Below are positions 45,214 through 54,381 of a stretch of 64,000 bases of DNA, one piece after another. The translations under genes and the position numbers were made by a program. Under the pieces are notes generated by a model. The model searched no databases. It was not told the origin of the DNA and saw only the letters and a list, made by a program, of their open reading frames with translations. How positions within the stretch are numbered: position 1 is the stretch's first letter; the number at the start of each line of letters is the position of its first letter. The DNA comes from an uncultured Amylibacter sp. (lineage in GTDB: Bacteria > Pseudomonadota > Alphaproteobacteria > Rhodobacterales > Rhodobacteraceae), in the NCBI GenBank assembly GCA_943846615.1, contig OX044354.1, forward strand, positions 1,629,001 through 1,693,000. Reading direction: 5' to 3'.

Positions 45214-46488
45214 ATGACCAAAAAGTCTAAATCAAAAATACATATTTCGGACGAATCTAAAAATATGCTTGCTGACTTAATGAAGACTGCAATTAATCAT
45301 TTAGCGCCCATGAGTGAAGGTACAACCGAGGAAAAGATAAAGGCGTTTAAGGAAAACTTTCAAAGAGAACCTGAGGGTGACACCGTCGGGGATGAAATTT
45401 CGAAATCAATGCGAAAGCACCTGCTTAAAGCTTTAGAGGAAAGTGATGGCTCACATTTTTCAGTTGCACTTTTTGCAAACGAAGTAGTCTCCGCGGCTAT
45501 GGCAGATGTAAGCGAAAATTTCAAAATACCTGAATACGATCATGAGAAATGGATTTTCAGAACATACCAAGCCATTCACGACCTTAAGGCATTTCTGCGC
45601 TACGCATTTGTAGAATTTAAGGCGGCAATCCTTAACGTTGACAATACTTTGTCAACACACTTCGATGATGGCGTCATTTCGTACTTTCTGGACAACCTGC
45701 GTGCAGAACCTGCGGCCGGAACTAACCAAAGAATTAGCAACGCCGCAGACCTGTTGATTTTCGACGAGGATCGCGCCTCAATGGAGCGCCTACTCGGACT
45801 TGCATTGGCACTTATCTTAGAATTACAAAATCAATCTGATTTGGATCGCAAGGCAACAAATTTTTGCATTGAAACTGCTTTTTCTGCAACACGCGATCTG
45901 ATTTTGACGGCACCCAGACCAATCCGTGCAGTACTTCTAAATGGACTACGAGAGGTCGATGATATCAAACTTGAGGGCATCGAAAATGTAATGTTCCACA
46001 GCAAGCCTCGCGAAGATGTATACAAAGCATTAATCTCAATCATTAAATCTGCTGAGCTAGCAGAACTTAGTTCAATAGCATCCAGCGACTACGGTTATAT
46101 GACGGAAAAACATTTAAAGGCCCTACAATTTGTTGTTGCGTCTGATAACTGTAAGTATCCCAAAGATGGCGAGTGGTATCCAGCAGAAGTTGTTGAACTT
46201 TCCTCGCATGTTTCTTCTAACGGCGGTTATTTGATCGCTACAGCAATAGTTTTTCTAAACGCGCTGTATGACAATGACGGATGTAGCCACATGGAGTTTC
46301 GATGGGAAAATCAGCATGAATATTACAAGACTTTGAACGATCCTTACCGTTCGGCGTTCCTTGCGGCCGTTCGTTCCGAATACGAGTGTATCTTTTACTT
46401 TTTGGAGCTCAATGTAGATGCCTCCACTGAAAACCCAAACGCCGCGTTCATTCCATGGGACTTTTCCCCACCTCTGAAACAAACCTAA
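45214..46488 (+). CDS. hypothetical protein, unrecognised
   Basis: A 424-residue soluble protein that I do not recognise. It has no signal peptide or membrane span. The N-terminus is lysine-rich (MTKKSKSKIHISDESKN) and the rest is mostly helical and acidic, with scattered Cys in the C-terminal third (SDNCKYPKDGEWYPAEV, CSHMEFRWENQHEYY). ATG 45214 has AGAGAG upstream. Its codon use looks more AT-rich than dapD and ccdA on either side, which hints at acquisition, but I have not computed this. The frame is intact from end to end. Confidence 0.7.
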   Translation: MTKKSKSKIHISDESKNMLADLMKTAINHLAPMSEGTTEEKIKAFKENFQREPEGDTVGDEISKSMRKHLLKALEESDGSHFSVALFANEVVSAAMADVSENFKIPEYDHEKWIFRTYQAIHDLKAFLRYAFVEFKAAILNVDNTLSTHFDDGVISYFLDNLRAEPAAGTNQRISNAADLLIFDEDRASMERLLGLALALILELQNQSDLDRKATNFCIETAFSATRDLILTAPRPIRAVLLNGLREVDDIKLEGIENVMFHSKPREDVYKALISIIKSAELAELSSIASSDYGYMTEKHLKALQFVVASDNCKYPKDGEWYPAEVVELSSHVSSNGGYLIATAIVFLNALYDNDGCSHMEFRWENQHEYYKTLNDPYRSAFLAAVRSEYECIFYFLELNVDASTENPNAAFIPWDFSPPLKQT

Positions 46489-46545
46489 CACACACGTGAC
46501 CCCCCGTTTCTTGCGCCATTGCACAAAATCGCTACGTTCCCACCC

Positions 46546-47259
46546 ATGGAACTGATCTTCTCATACCTCGCGGGCCTATTGACCCTGATCAACCCCTGCG
46601 TCCTGCCGGTGTTGCCCATCGTGCTGGTCACCGCGCTGAACGCCGATAAACGCGGGCCAATTGCCCTCGCACTCGGCATGTCCATCGCCTTCGTCGGCTT
46701 CGGAATGTTCGTCGCCACCTTCGGGCGTGCCGTCGGCCTTGACCCTGATCAACTGTCCCGCTTTGGCGCATGGATGATGATCGCCTTTGGTGTCATCCTG
46801 ATCACCCCGCCACTGTCGCGCCTATTCGAACGCGCTATGGCAAAATTCGCATCCTCTGCCGATGGTCAAATCGATGCAAACACATCCACGGGCCTACGTG
46901 GTCAATTCCTTGGCGGTATCTTATTGGGCGCGGTCTGGTCACCCTGCATCGGCCCAACATTGGGCGGCGCCATCGCATTGGCCAGCCAAGGCGAAAGCTT
47001 ATTTTGGGCCTTCCTGATCATGGTGTTCTTCGCGCTGGGCGTATCCACATTAATCATCGGCATCGGGGTAGGTGGCCAAAACCTGATCCGGGCACGCGCC
47101 CAAAAACTGCGCGGGCTGGCCGAAAAATCCAAACCCATCATGGGTGCGGTCTTTATCGCCGTGGGGATCATGATCCTTACGCGCCTTCACCACGTGGCCG
47201 AACGCTGGGCCATCGAAAATCTACCATACTGGCTGACAGACCTGTCGGTCGCACTTTAG
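46546..47259 (+). CDS. ccdA: CcdA-family thiol-disulfide electron carrier
   Basis: Inner-membrane protein of 237 residues with six spans that moves reducing power from cytoplasmic thioredoxin to the periplasm. Paired cysteines are visible in LINPCVLPVLP and WSPCIGPTLGG, the CcdA/DsbD-beta signature. ATG 46546 begins right at the first span (MELIFSYLAG). The thioredoxin gene follows after 9 bases and is the likely partner. Electron delivery for cytochrome c maturation or oxidative repair is inferred from the family. Confidence 0.88.
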   Translation: MELIFSYLAGLLTLINPCVLPVLPIVLVTALNADKRGPIALALGMSIAFVGFGMFVATFGRAVGLDPDQLSRFGAWMMIAFGVILITPPLSRLFERAMAKFASSADGQIDANTSTGLRGQFLGGILLGAVWSPCIGPTLGGAIALASQGESLFWAFLIMVFFALGVSTLIIGIGVGGQNLIRARAQKLRGLAEKSKPIMGAVFIAVGIMILTRLHHVAERWAIENLPYWLTDLSVAL

Positions 47260-47268
47260 GAGAATAAT

Positions 47269-47688
47269 ATGAAACGCAGAACATTCATCACCACATCAAT
47301 CGCGGCCGCCACACTGGCTCCAGCCGCATTCGCGATGGGTAAAAACAGCTTAAAATACAAAACAGGCATGGTCGCGGAATTGCTGGCCGAAGGCAAAACA
47401 GTCTTCATCGACTACACAACAGAGTGGTGTAGTACATGTGCATCTCAAAAACGTAAAATCACTGCCTTGCGTAAGGAAAACCCTGCTTACAATGAAAACA
47501 TCGTATTCGTTACTGTAGATTACGATGAATACGGTAACAGAGCTATTGCAAATGATTATAGAATCCCACGTCGCTCAACCTTGCTTGTGCTAAAGGGTGA
47601 TGCTGAATTGGGCCGTATCGTGGCTGGTACATCGCAATCAGCAATCAAAAATTTAATGGACACGGCCCTAAACGCGGCAACCTCTTAA
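47269..47688 (+). CDS. exported thioredoxin-fold protein
   Basis: Periplasmic thioredoxin-like protein, 139 residues. The N-terminus KRRTFITTSIAAATLAPAAFA has a twin arginine and an AFA cleavage site, so export may be by Tat. The redox motif is WCSTC (in TTEWCSTCASQK), followed by the usual IVFVTVDYDEY strand and a cis-Pro region IPRRSTLLVL. It is 9 bases after ccdA, so the two resemble the DsbD beta and gamma domains as separate proteins. Confidence 0.88.
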   Translation: MKRRTFITTSIAAATLAPAAFAMGKNSLKYKTGMVAELLAEGKTVFIDYTTEWCSTCASQKRKITALRKENPAYNENIVFVTVDYDEYGNRAIANDYRIPRRSTLLVLKGDAELGRIVAGTSQSAIKNLMDTALNAATS

Positions 47689-47727
47689 CGCTTTCCTCAT
47701 GGGCGCGCGTCCTCTATACCCGCGCCC

Positions 47728-48090
47728 ATGACAGAGAAAAAACAAAAACGCCCGCAATTGGTATTCACCCTGCTGGTTGAGGTGGGTCGTAACCCAAACG
47801 ATGGCCTACCCAAAGGCGCCACAGGCGGGGCGCTGATGTGTTTTGCATCCGGTGTAGACGAGGCTGAGGCCGTTCGTGAAACCGTCGCAATCCTAAAACA
47901 GGCCGATCTGGCCCCGCTGGATGTCACGGGCTACGGCACGCTGGATGAACGCCTAGAACAGGGTCATGATATTTCCGAAGAAGAGCGCGGATTGATGCAA
48001 CAAGCCTTGGATGAAAATTCGGTGGTGGTGTATCAGCTAACGCCGTTTTTCGAGGACAAGCCACGCCAACCGAACAGTACGCAGCATTAA
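47728..48090 (+). CDS. hypothetical protein, probably conserved
   Basis: A 120-residue cytoplasmic protein with no known domain that I recognise. It begins KKQKRPQLVFTLLVEVGRNPNDGLP and has a helix AEAVRETVAILKQADLAPLDVTGYGTLDERL, so an alpha/beta fold is likely. The base use matches the neighbours, which suggests a resident gene. Start ATG 47728; no clear strong ribosome site. Confidence 0.65.
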   Translation: MTEKKQKRPQLVFTLLVEVGRNPNDGLPKGATGGALMCFASGVDEAEAVRETVAILKQADLAPLDVTGYGTLDERLEQGHDISEEERGLMQQALDENSVVVYQLTPFFEDKPRQPNSTQH

Positions 48091-48122
48091 TCATTTGCGC
48101 GAAAATACCAAAGCTGTGAAAA

Positions 48123-48160
48123 TACAGACGGTTTACAGCCTAAATACAGCCAGAATACAG
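48123..48160 (+). promoter_or_regulatory. four TACAG direct repeats at 11-bp spacing
   Basis: TACAG occurs at 48123, 48134, 48145 and 48156, exactly 11 bases apart, so all copies face the same side of the DNA helix. The array ends 19 bases before the ATG of the HAD gene. It may be an operator for cooperative binding of a regulator or, if transcribed, a leader-RNA feature. No known site was matched. Confidence 0.4.
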
Positions 48161-48178
48161 CATGGGAAATAAACGTTA

Positions 48179-48838
48179 ATGCTCAACATATTCTTCGATC
48201 TCGACGGCACATTATTAGACAGCCAATCAGGCATCATTCAGTCCCTTCAACACGCCTTAATCGAAACCGCAGGCATAGAACCCACCAGCGATGAGTTGCG
48301 CGGATTTATTGGTTCCAGCCTCCCGCATATCCTTGGAAATTTCCTTGGCCCGCATGGCGAGGTGGCCGATGCAATCAACCATTATCGCGAGTTCTATCAA
48401 GAAGAAGCAATGTTCGACGCCGAGGTTTACGACGGTGTTTTCGAAATGTTCGATACCTTCCTAACGGCAGAGGTGGGATTGTTCATCGCCACCGCAAAAC
48501 CCCACGCCTACGCCAACCAAATCGCCCAACATTTTGGCCTGACCGATGCCGTAACCCATGTGTTTGGATCTGAGTTGGATGGTACCAACGCCGACAAATC
48601 CCAACTGCTACAACATGCGCTAGATGAAACGGGTTTTGATCCAGCGAAATGCGTGATGATCGGCGATCGTCAGATGGACATCTATGGTGCGAAAAACAAT
48701 GATATCAACAATATCGGCGTGCTTTGGGGATACGGAGAGGCAGATGAGTTGCGTCAATCAGAGGCCGATATGCTGGCGGGTCACCCCGAAGAGGTGCCAG
48801 AAATTACATTCGATATGATGGGCATGGACGTCGAGTAA
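48179..48838 (+). CDS. HAD family hydrolase (phosphoglycolate phosphatase-like)
   Basis: Haloacid-dehalogenase phosphatase of 219 residues. Motif I FFDLDGTLLDS, motif II FIATAKPH, motif III/IV VMIGDRQMDIYGAKNND. A helical cap between motifs I and II marks subclass IA, near Gph. The substrate cannot be fixed. Four TACAG repeats lie just upstream, and a shared terminator separates it from serA. Confidence 0.87.
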   Translation: MLNIFFDLDGTLLDSQSGIIQSLQHALIETAGIEPTSDELRGFIGSSLPHILGNFLGPHGEVADAINHYREFYQEEAMFDAEVYDGVFEMFDTFLTAEVGLFIATAKPHAYANQIAQHFGLTDAVTHVFGSELDGTNADKSQLLQHALDETGFDPAKCVMIGDRQMDIYGAKNNDINNIGVLWGYGEADELRQSEADMLAGHPEEVPEITFDMMGMDVE

Positions 48839-48867
48839 CCCCCACTAAAACCAATCCCCAGAAACAC

Positions 48868-48900
48868 AAAAGGCGGCCCAAATTGGACCGCCTTTCTTTT
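48868..48900. terminator. bidirectional terminator between HAD gene and serA
   Basis: AAAGGCGG and CCGCCTTT form an 8-bp stem with an inner CCAA/TTGG pair, followed by TTTCTTTT on the plus strand and TTTTG on the minus strand. It serves both convergent genes. Confidence 0.85.
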
Positions 48901-48913
48901 ATTCAAAAATCGC

Positions 48914-50503
48914 TTACGCTTCGAACTGCAGCGCACTGATTGTTTGGAACATGCCCGTGGCACGCAGGCTATCCATCGCTGCTTGGTTCGGTGCTTCGTC
49001 CAAGTACAACAATGCAATCGCATCGCCACCAGTGTCCTTACGACCCAATGTAAAGTTCGCGATGTTCACGCCATGCTCGCCCATTGTTTGACCCAATGTA
49101 CCGATGATACCAGGAACATCGTTGTTCGTGGTGTACAGCATGTGCGAACCAACCTCGGCATCAATGTTGATACCTTTGATTTGGATGAAACGCGGCTTGC
49201 CATCACTGAACACTGTACCTGCCACCGAACGCTCACGTTGCGCGGTCTTAACAGTCAGTTTGATATAGCTGTCAAACACACCAGATTTTTCCTGTGTGGT
49301 GTTTGAAACTTTGATACCGCGATCCGTTGCGATAACTGGTGCGGACACCATGTTCACGTCTGGGTTCTGCGACTGCATCACACCAGCGATCGCGGCGGAT
49401 GCCAACGCTTTGGTGTTCATTGTGGCAACTTTACCGTCATAGGTAACGTTGATTTCTGTAATCGGTTCGTCGGTCAATTGACCCGCGAACGCACCCAAGT
49501 GCTGTGCCAATTTCACGAATGGCCCAAGGATCGGTGCTTCTTCAGCAGTGATCGATGGCATATTGATCGCGTTAGTCACGGCGCCATTGTTCAGGTAATC
49601 GCTGATCTGCTCAGCAACTTGCAACGCTACGTTTTCTTGTGCTTCTGATGTTGCCGCGCCAAGGTGCGGCGTTACAACAACGTTTGGCAGGTTGAACAAC
49701 GGGCTGTCTGTCGCTGGTTCTACTTCGAACACGTCAAAGGCTGCGCCTGCAACATGGCCGGATTTCAACGCTTCTGCCAATGCTTCTTCGTCGACCAAAC
49801 CACCACGTGCACAGTTTACAATACGCACACCAGGTTTCATTTTCGCAATCGCTTCTGCGGAAATCATACCTGCTGTGCTGTCTGTTTTTGGCACGTGCAA
49901 TGTGATGAAATCTGCTTTGCCCAACAATTCGTCCAGCTCAACTTTGGTTACACCCAACTCTTTTGCGCGATCTTCTGACAGGAATGGGTCATACGCCAAA
50001 ACCTTCATTTTTAAACCCAACGCGCGTGACGCAACGATTGAACCAATGTTACCTGAACCGATCAAACCCAATGTTTTGTTCGTCAATTCAACGCCCATAA
50101 ATTTGGATTTTTCCCATTTACCAGCGTGGGTAGATGCAGACGCTTCTGGGATCTGACGCGCAACCGCAAACATCATCGCAATCGCGTGCTCGCCTGTTGT
50201 GATCATGTTACCAAATGGCGTGTTCATAACGATCACACCCTTCTTTGACGCGGCCTTCAGATCGACGTTATCCACACCGATACCCGCGCGGCCAATCACT
50301 TTCAAATTGTCGGCAGCTTCCAACAACTTCTCTGTTACTTTGGTTGCTGAACGAATGGCCAAACCATCGTATTCACCAATTTTCGCCAACAAGGCATCTT
50401 TGTCTTTGCCAAGTGTTGGTAGAAAATCCACGTCGATATTATTGTCGCGGAAAATTTGAACAGCGGTTTCTGACAAGCTGTCTGATACAAGTACTTTAGG
50501 CAT
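48914..50503 (-). CDS. serA: D-3-phosphoglycerate dehydrogenase
   Basis: First enzyme of the phosphorylated serine route, oxidising 3-phosphoglycerate with NAD. ATG 50503 follows GGAGG and gives 529 residues, the long form. Catalytic domain with NAD motif [17 protein letters not shown] and active-site [14 protein letters not shown] and TPHLGAAT. Next come an allosteric substrate-binding domain (about 320-450) and a C-terminal ACT domain ([14 protein letters not shown]), so serine feedback is likely. It lies 57 bases after serC in one operon. Confidence 0.97.
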   Translation of the reverse strand: MPKVLVSDSLSETAVQIFRDNNIDVDFLPTLGKDKDALLAKIGEYDGLAIRSATKVTEKLLEAADNLKVIGRAGIGVDNVDLKAASKKGVIVMNTPFGNMITTGEHAIAMMFAVARQIPEASASTHAGKWEKSKFMGVELTNKTLGLIGSGNIGSIVASRALGLKMKVLAYDPFLSEDRAKELGVTKVELDELLGKADFITLHVPKTDSTAGMISAEAIAKMKPGVRIVNCARGGLVDEEALAEALKSGHVAGAAFDVFEVEPATDSPLFNLPNVVVTPHLGAATSEAQENVALQVAEQISDYLNNGAVTNAINMPSITAEEAPILGPFVKLAQHLGAFAGQLTDEPITEINVTYDGKVATMNTKALASAAIAGVMQSQNPDVNMVSAPVIATDRGIKVSNTTQEKSGVFDSYIKLTVKTAQRERSVAGTVFSDGKPRFIQIKGINIDAEVGSHMLYTTNNDVPGIIGTLGQTMGEHGVNIANFTLGRKDTGGDAIALLYLDEAPNQAAMDSLRATGMFQTISALQFEA

Positions 50504-50560
50504 TGAAGCCTCCTTTAGATATGTTTGGAAATGGCGGGCCATCTCGGCCCAGCCAGAAAA

Positions 50561-51721
50561 TTACAATGTTGCGATTTGGGTCTCGAACGCCCAGTTCAAC
50601 CACGGCGTCAATGCTTCAAGATCAGCTTGCTCAACCGTGCCACCTGTCCAGATACGCAAACCTGCAGGTGCATCGCGGTACGCGCCGATGTCGTATGCAA
50701 CGCCCTCAACATCCAACAGTTTCGCAAACGCTTTTGCAAACGCCGCTTGGCCATCCGTGTCCAACGCAGCAACGCGTGGGTCGGTGATTTTTAAACAAAC
50801 AGATGTGTTTGAAATCGTCGCCGCATCTTCAGCCAGAAAATCAATCCAGTCATTTGCTGTAACAAAATCAGCCAAGACTTTCAAGTTGCCATCAGCCTTT
50901 GCAACCATACCCTTAACACCGCCTTGGGCCTCGGCCCAATCCAACGCAAACAGGTAATCTTCAACCGCTAACATCGACGGCGTATTGATCGTTGCACCCT
51001 TAAAGATACCCTCAATCAATTTGCCACCTTTGGTCAGGCGGAAGATTTTTGGCATCGGCCATGCAGGTGTGTAATTCTCTAAACGCTCAACCGCTCTTGG
51101 TGACAGGATCAACATCCCATGCGCCGCTTCGCCGCCCAGAACCTTTTGCCAGCTGAATGTGGTTACATCCAATTTGTCCCATGCCAAATCTTGGGCAAAC
51201 GCCGCAGATGTTGCATCACAAATCGTCAAACCCGCACGATCCGCAGGGATAAAATCACCATTTGGAACCTTCACACCTGATGTGGTGCCGTTCCATGTAA
51301 AGACAACATCGTTGTCAAAATTCACCGCATCCAAATCAGGCAACTGCCCGTAATCCGCATGGTGATGTGTTACGTTTTCCAGTTTCAGCTGTTTCACAAC
51401 ATCTGTCACCCAACCCGCACCAAAGCTTTCCCATGAACACATGTCCACGCCACGTTCGCCCAACAGGGACCACATCGCCGCTTCAACGGCACCTGTATCA
51501 GATGCTGGAAGGATGCCGATTTTGTAATCGCTCGGAATGTTCAAAACCTTGCGTGTGTTTTCAATTGCGGCCAACAACTTGTCTTTGCCAATCGCGGCGC
51601 GGTGTGAACGTCCCAGCGCGGCATCAGATAATGCATCCAACGTCCATGTGGACGGTTTGGTACATGGGCCAGAAGAAAATTGGGGATTGTTCGGACGTAG
51701 GTCCGGTTTTTGTATACTCAT
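50561..51721 (-). CDS. serC: phosphoserine transaminase
   Basis: PLP aminotransferase that makes phosphoserine from 3-phosphohydroxypyruvate. ATG 51721 ([17 protein letters not shown] upstream) gives 386 residues. Family marks: [29 protein letters not shown] with the PLP lysine, and [14 protein letters not shown] at the end. The long class without E. coli-type length is typical of Alphaproteobacteria. Divergent from serB across 162 bases, which hold a leader hairpin. Confidence 0.96.
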   Translation of the reverse strand: MSIQKPDLRPNNPQFSSGPCTKPSTWTLDALSDAALGRSHRAAIGKDKLLAAIENTRKVLNIPSDYKIGILPASDTGAVEAAMWSLLGERGVDMCSWESFGAGWVTDVVKQLKLENVTHHHADYGQLPDLDAVNFDNDVVFTWNGTTSGVKVPNGDFIPADRAGLTICDATSAAFAQDLAWDKLDVTTFSWQKVLGGEAAHGMLILSPRAVERLENYTPAWPMPKIFRLTKGGKLIEGIFKGATINTPSMLAVEDYLFALDWAEAQGGVKGMVAKADGNLKVLADFVTANDWIDFLAEDAATISNTSVCLKITDPRVAALDTDGQAAFAKAFAKLLDVEGVAYDIGAYRDAPAGLRIWTGGTVEQADLEALTPWLNWAFETQIATL

Positions 51722-51800
51722 AATGGTATCCTTACAGATAATTGCCCTTCGTTGGGGAAGGGTGTCCCAAGGTCGGGAATAGGTGCAAACATGTCGGTGA
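51722..51800 (-). promoter_or_regulatory. serC 5' leader with hairpin, candidate serC RNA element
   Basis: The leader upstream of serC contains, on the minus strand, CCCTTC-CCCAAC-GAAGGG (51745-51762), a 6-bp stem 23 bases before the start codon, with a further short GC-rich region to 51775. A structured 'serC' RNA motif is known from leaders of alphaproteobacterial serC operons; this leader is a candidate, but I could not test it against the consensus. Confidence 0.35.
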
Positions 51801-51883
51801 TCAAGTGTTAGTTCTGGTAATCCGATGAAAATTCCGCATAAAGCAGATGAAACAGATGCATCTCGTTCACGATAGGAAACCAA

Positions 51884-52759
51884 ATGTACGTCGCCACATT
51901 GATCGCCAGCCCTGAATTAAAAAACCTAAACGCGGCTATCGCGAGCGAGGCTATGACAGCCCTTCACGGCACGGAATTTTCATGGTTGGCGGGCGGCATC
52001 GCCGCCGATATTCCACTGGAAACCATGCCAGAAGACGTGGAAAAAATCTGGCAAAACCTGCAATCCAAACAAATCGACATGGTGATCCAACCCACCGAAA
52101 ACCGCCGCAAAAAAATCCTGCTGGCCGATATGGACAGCACGATGATTCAACAAGAATGCATTGACGAGCTGGCCGCGGAGGCAGGCGTCGGCGAACGCGT
52201 CGTCGAAATCACCGCCCGTGCCATGAACGGCGAATTGGATTTTGACGAGGCTTTGAACGAACGCGTCGGCCTCCTCGCGGGATTGGATGTGGATGTGATC
52301 CAACAGGTTCTCGATACCCGCATCACATTAATGCCAGGCGGCGTCGAATTATTGGCCACCATGCGCGCCAACGGTGCCTATGCCGCATTGGTATCGGGCG
52401 GCTTCACCGCCTTCACATCCGCCATCGCCGCAAAACTTGGTTTCGACGAAAACCGCGCCAACACATTGGTGGCAAAGGATGGCAAACTCACGGGCCGCGT
52501 CGGGATGCCAATTCTGGGCCGACAGGCCAAGGTGGACGCATTAATGGATATCACAACCCGCATGGATTTATTACCTGCGGACGTCATCGCGGTGGGCGAC
52601 GGCGCCAACGATCTGGGCATGTTGCACCTTGCGGGCAGTGGTGTCGCATTACACGCCAAACCAGCGGTCGCGGCGGAATGCTCCCTACGCCTGAACTTCG
52701 CGGATTTAACGGGGCTGCTGTATATTCAGGGTTATAACGAAACGGACTTCAAATCCTAA
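51884..52759 (+). CDS. serB: phosphoserine phosphatase
   Basis: Last step to serine. 291 residues with an N-terminal ACT-like region (about 1-75) and a HAD domain. Motif I is [16 protein letters not shown]; motif [10 protein letters not shown]; motif [17 protein letters not shown]. With divergent serC-serA it gives the complete phosphorylated pathway at one site. Its stop codon overlaps the end of the Rhs remnant on the other strand (4 bases). Confidence 0.96.
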   Translation: MYVATLIASPELKNLNAAIASEAMTALHGTEFSWLAGGIAADIPLETMPEDVEKIWQNLQSKQIDMVIQPTENRRKKILLADMDSTMIQQECIDELAAEAGVGERVVEITARAMNGELDFDEALNERVGLLAGLDVDVIQQVLDTRITLMPGGVELLATMRANGAYAALVSGGFTAFTSAIAAKLGFDENRANTLVAKDGKLTGRVGMPILGRQAKVDALMDITTRMDLLPADVIAVGDGANDLGMLHLAGSGVALHAKPAVAAECSLRLNFADLTGLLYIQGYNETDFKS

Positions 52760-53074
52760 CCCCTTGCGCGGTAGTGGTATAACCCGCTCTCTGCGTCATA
52801 TTCGCGGCCTGTGTAGCCGTAGGGTGCCTTGGGTTTGGGTGATTTCGCCGCAGCCTGAATATTCATAGGCCGCTTCCACCGCATTTGTCGCGGGGTTGGT
52901 GACGTAGAGGATGGAGTTTTGACGATCCGCATAGAGCGGATGTTCCGTCCCCGACCCTGCGCCGCTGGTGTTGGCATACGCCTCGAACCCGATGGGTTCG
53001 TCGATGTGATCGGAGTGGACCCAGCGGCGGTTCAAAACTGGTGCGCCAATGGTATGCGATTTAATCTCAATTCC
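52756..53074 (-). pseudogene. Rhs/YD-repeat core remnant, frameshifted
   Basis: A degenerate second copy of the Rhs core found at 54368-55240. The first part reads HTIGAPVLNRRWVHSDHIDEP, then YADRQNSILYVTNPATNAVEAAYEYSGCG in one frame. The end PYGYTGREYDAESGLYHYRAR is one frame away. The shift lies near 52826-52832. The open stretch follows a stop (53075-53077) and ends right at serB. The missing hyperconserved Rhs core tail and toxin tip show it is a dead fragment. Confidence 0.8.
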
Positions 53075-53082
53075 TCAATATA

Positions 53083-53481
53083 TTAAAGCGGAAATTCAGT
53101 TCGCGTAAGTAAATTCACTTTGCTAAATGCATGGTTCAATTCTTTTCTTGATACATTGTATGTTTTAGTATCTGTCAATTCCAATTTTCTGACCAGAGTA
53201 TCTGACCAGAACTTAGCGTACAAATTGAGATAGATAGAATCGGGTTCTTCCCCCTCCTTTTCGGTAGCTAGAAAATCTCCGTAGCAATCATAAGCGGCTG
53301 CGAGACTTCCTAATTTGAACAATGCATTAGCTTTTAACAAAAGAACTCTACCCTTTTCATCGGTTGGAATTTCTAATCTCTCAATGAGTGATATTGCCTT
53401 TTGATATTTACCTTTATTAATCAAACCACCCGCTCTGGATACTTGGATCGTATACTTCCACCATCTATATATCTTCTTCAT
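53083..53481 (-). CDS. candidate Rhs immunity protein (TPR-like)
   Basis: A 132-residue helical protein with tetratricopeptide-like helices (GKYQKAISLIERL, RVLLLKANALFKLGSLAAAYDCYGDFLATE). No signal peptide or membrane span. It begins 7 bases after the stop of the orphan Rhs tip (53489-53716), with GAGGA upstream, so by position it should be the tip's immunity partner. AT-rich compared with the core genome. No family recognised. Confidence 0.6.
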   Translation of the reverse strand: MKKIYRWWKYTIQVSRAGGLINKGKYQKAISLIERLEIPTDEKGRVLLLKANALFKLGSLAAAYDCYGDFLATEKEGEEPDSIYLNLYAKFWSDTLVRKLELTDTKTYNVSRKELNHAFSKVNLLTRTEFPL

Positions 53482-53488
53482 TTAATCC

Positions 53489-53716
53489 TCAAAATCCATA
53501 TTTAGTGAACCACCATACTATCCGAGCAACTAAAATAACAACTGCTGCTCCAGGGCTCTTTGGCGTTGTAGTATCTCCACCAGGAAAGTTTGACTCCACT
53601 TCAACATTCGTGCGGTAATCATCTGGCTCTACATCACAGACGCCCGTGAAACATGGATCCCAAGGGGGCTTCGGTGGAAATGGGTCTTCTGGTGGGATCC
53701 ACGTGTGAACAGAGGG
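53489..53716 (-). pseudogene. orphan Rhs C-terminal tip
   Basis: An open stretch without a start codon, bounded upstream by a stop at 53717-53719. It encodes a proline-rich linker (WIPPEDPFPPKPPWDPC), an acidic segment (CDVEPDDYRTNVEVESN) and a hydrophobic C-terminal helix (GAAVVILVARIVWWFTKYGF). This fits a displaced toxin tip with no Rhs core in front of it. It could be revived by recombination into a full-length Rhs gene elsewhere; alone it lacks translation signals. Confidence 0.5.
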
Positions 53717-53768
53717 TTATATGTTTGATATATAGTAGTTATTAGAAAATTTATGACTTATCACTCAC

Positions 53769-53798
53769 AAAAATGAGACTCCGCATAAAGGACGTCTC
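53769..53798 (-). terminator. candidate terminator of the Rhs/immunity unit
   Basis: On the minus strand GAGAC...GTCTC forms a stem with an inner TCC/GGA pair and is followed by TTTTT. It lies 11 bases after the stop of the 192-residue candidate immunity gene and would end that transcript. Confidence 0.55.
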
Positions 53799-53808
53799 GC
53801 TGCATACG

Positions 53809-54381
53809 TTACTCAATATCTTTTTCCAAAGAAGCCATGTACTCTGGGTAAAACAAATCTGCCCGCGGATCGCCTGATCTAAAAACTCTGAATACTAACA
53901 TCGGAATCAGGTAAAAAAAGTTACTAATTAACCCCAAAATTCTTCCAATTAGTCCATATTTATTCAATGCATTGTAGGTCATTTCTTTTTTAGTATAAAC
54001 GTGGCCAATCTTTTGCAATTGTGAATGAATTTCTAAAAAATCACGCCCCTCTCCTTTTGGGAGCTTAGATATCGCCAAATAAGAAATTTCATAAGCGACA
54101 AAATATTGCTTACATTTCAACGCCCAATTCGCGTGCTTAATGGCCGCTGAAAAATTTTTTGCGCAAACTGAAATTCGGCCAAGCGAAAATTGAATAGCAG
54201 GATCTTGATTTTCGCCGTAGTTTTCAAAGAGCTCCCTGTATATCAACTGGACTTTACTTTGGACGGCCAATTCATCATTTCTACTAAGTTTACGACTAAA
54301 TGCTAGTAACTCAGAAGGCGCAATTTCAAGATCAAGATACCGTTTCTCTTCTATGAAAGTACAGTCACTATCTGCAATCAT
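53809..54381 (-). CDS. candidate Rhs immunity protein with C-terminal membrane span
   Basis: About 190 residues. The start overlaps the end of the Rhs tip gene: ATG 54381 has AAGAGG eight bases upstream (ATG 54387 is the alternative), 11-20 bases inside the Rhs stop. Tight coupling of this kind is usual for Rhs tip and immunity genes. The middle is TPR-like (RISVCAKNFSAAIKHANWALKC), and a hydrophobic segment near the C-terminus (ILGLISNFFYLIPMLVFRVF) suggests membrane attachment. The family is unknown to me; the membrane span would fit a membrane-acting toxin. Confidence 0.62.
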   Translation of the reverse strand: MIADSDCTFIEEKRYLDLEIAPSELLAFSRKLSRNDELAVQSKVQLIYRELFENYGENQDPAIQFSLGRISVCAKNFSAAIKHANWALKCKQYFVAYEISYLAISKLPKGEGRDFLEIHSQLQKIGHVYTKKEMTYNALNKYGLIGRILGLISNFFYLIPMLVFRVFRSGDPRADLFYPEYMASLEKDIE

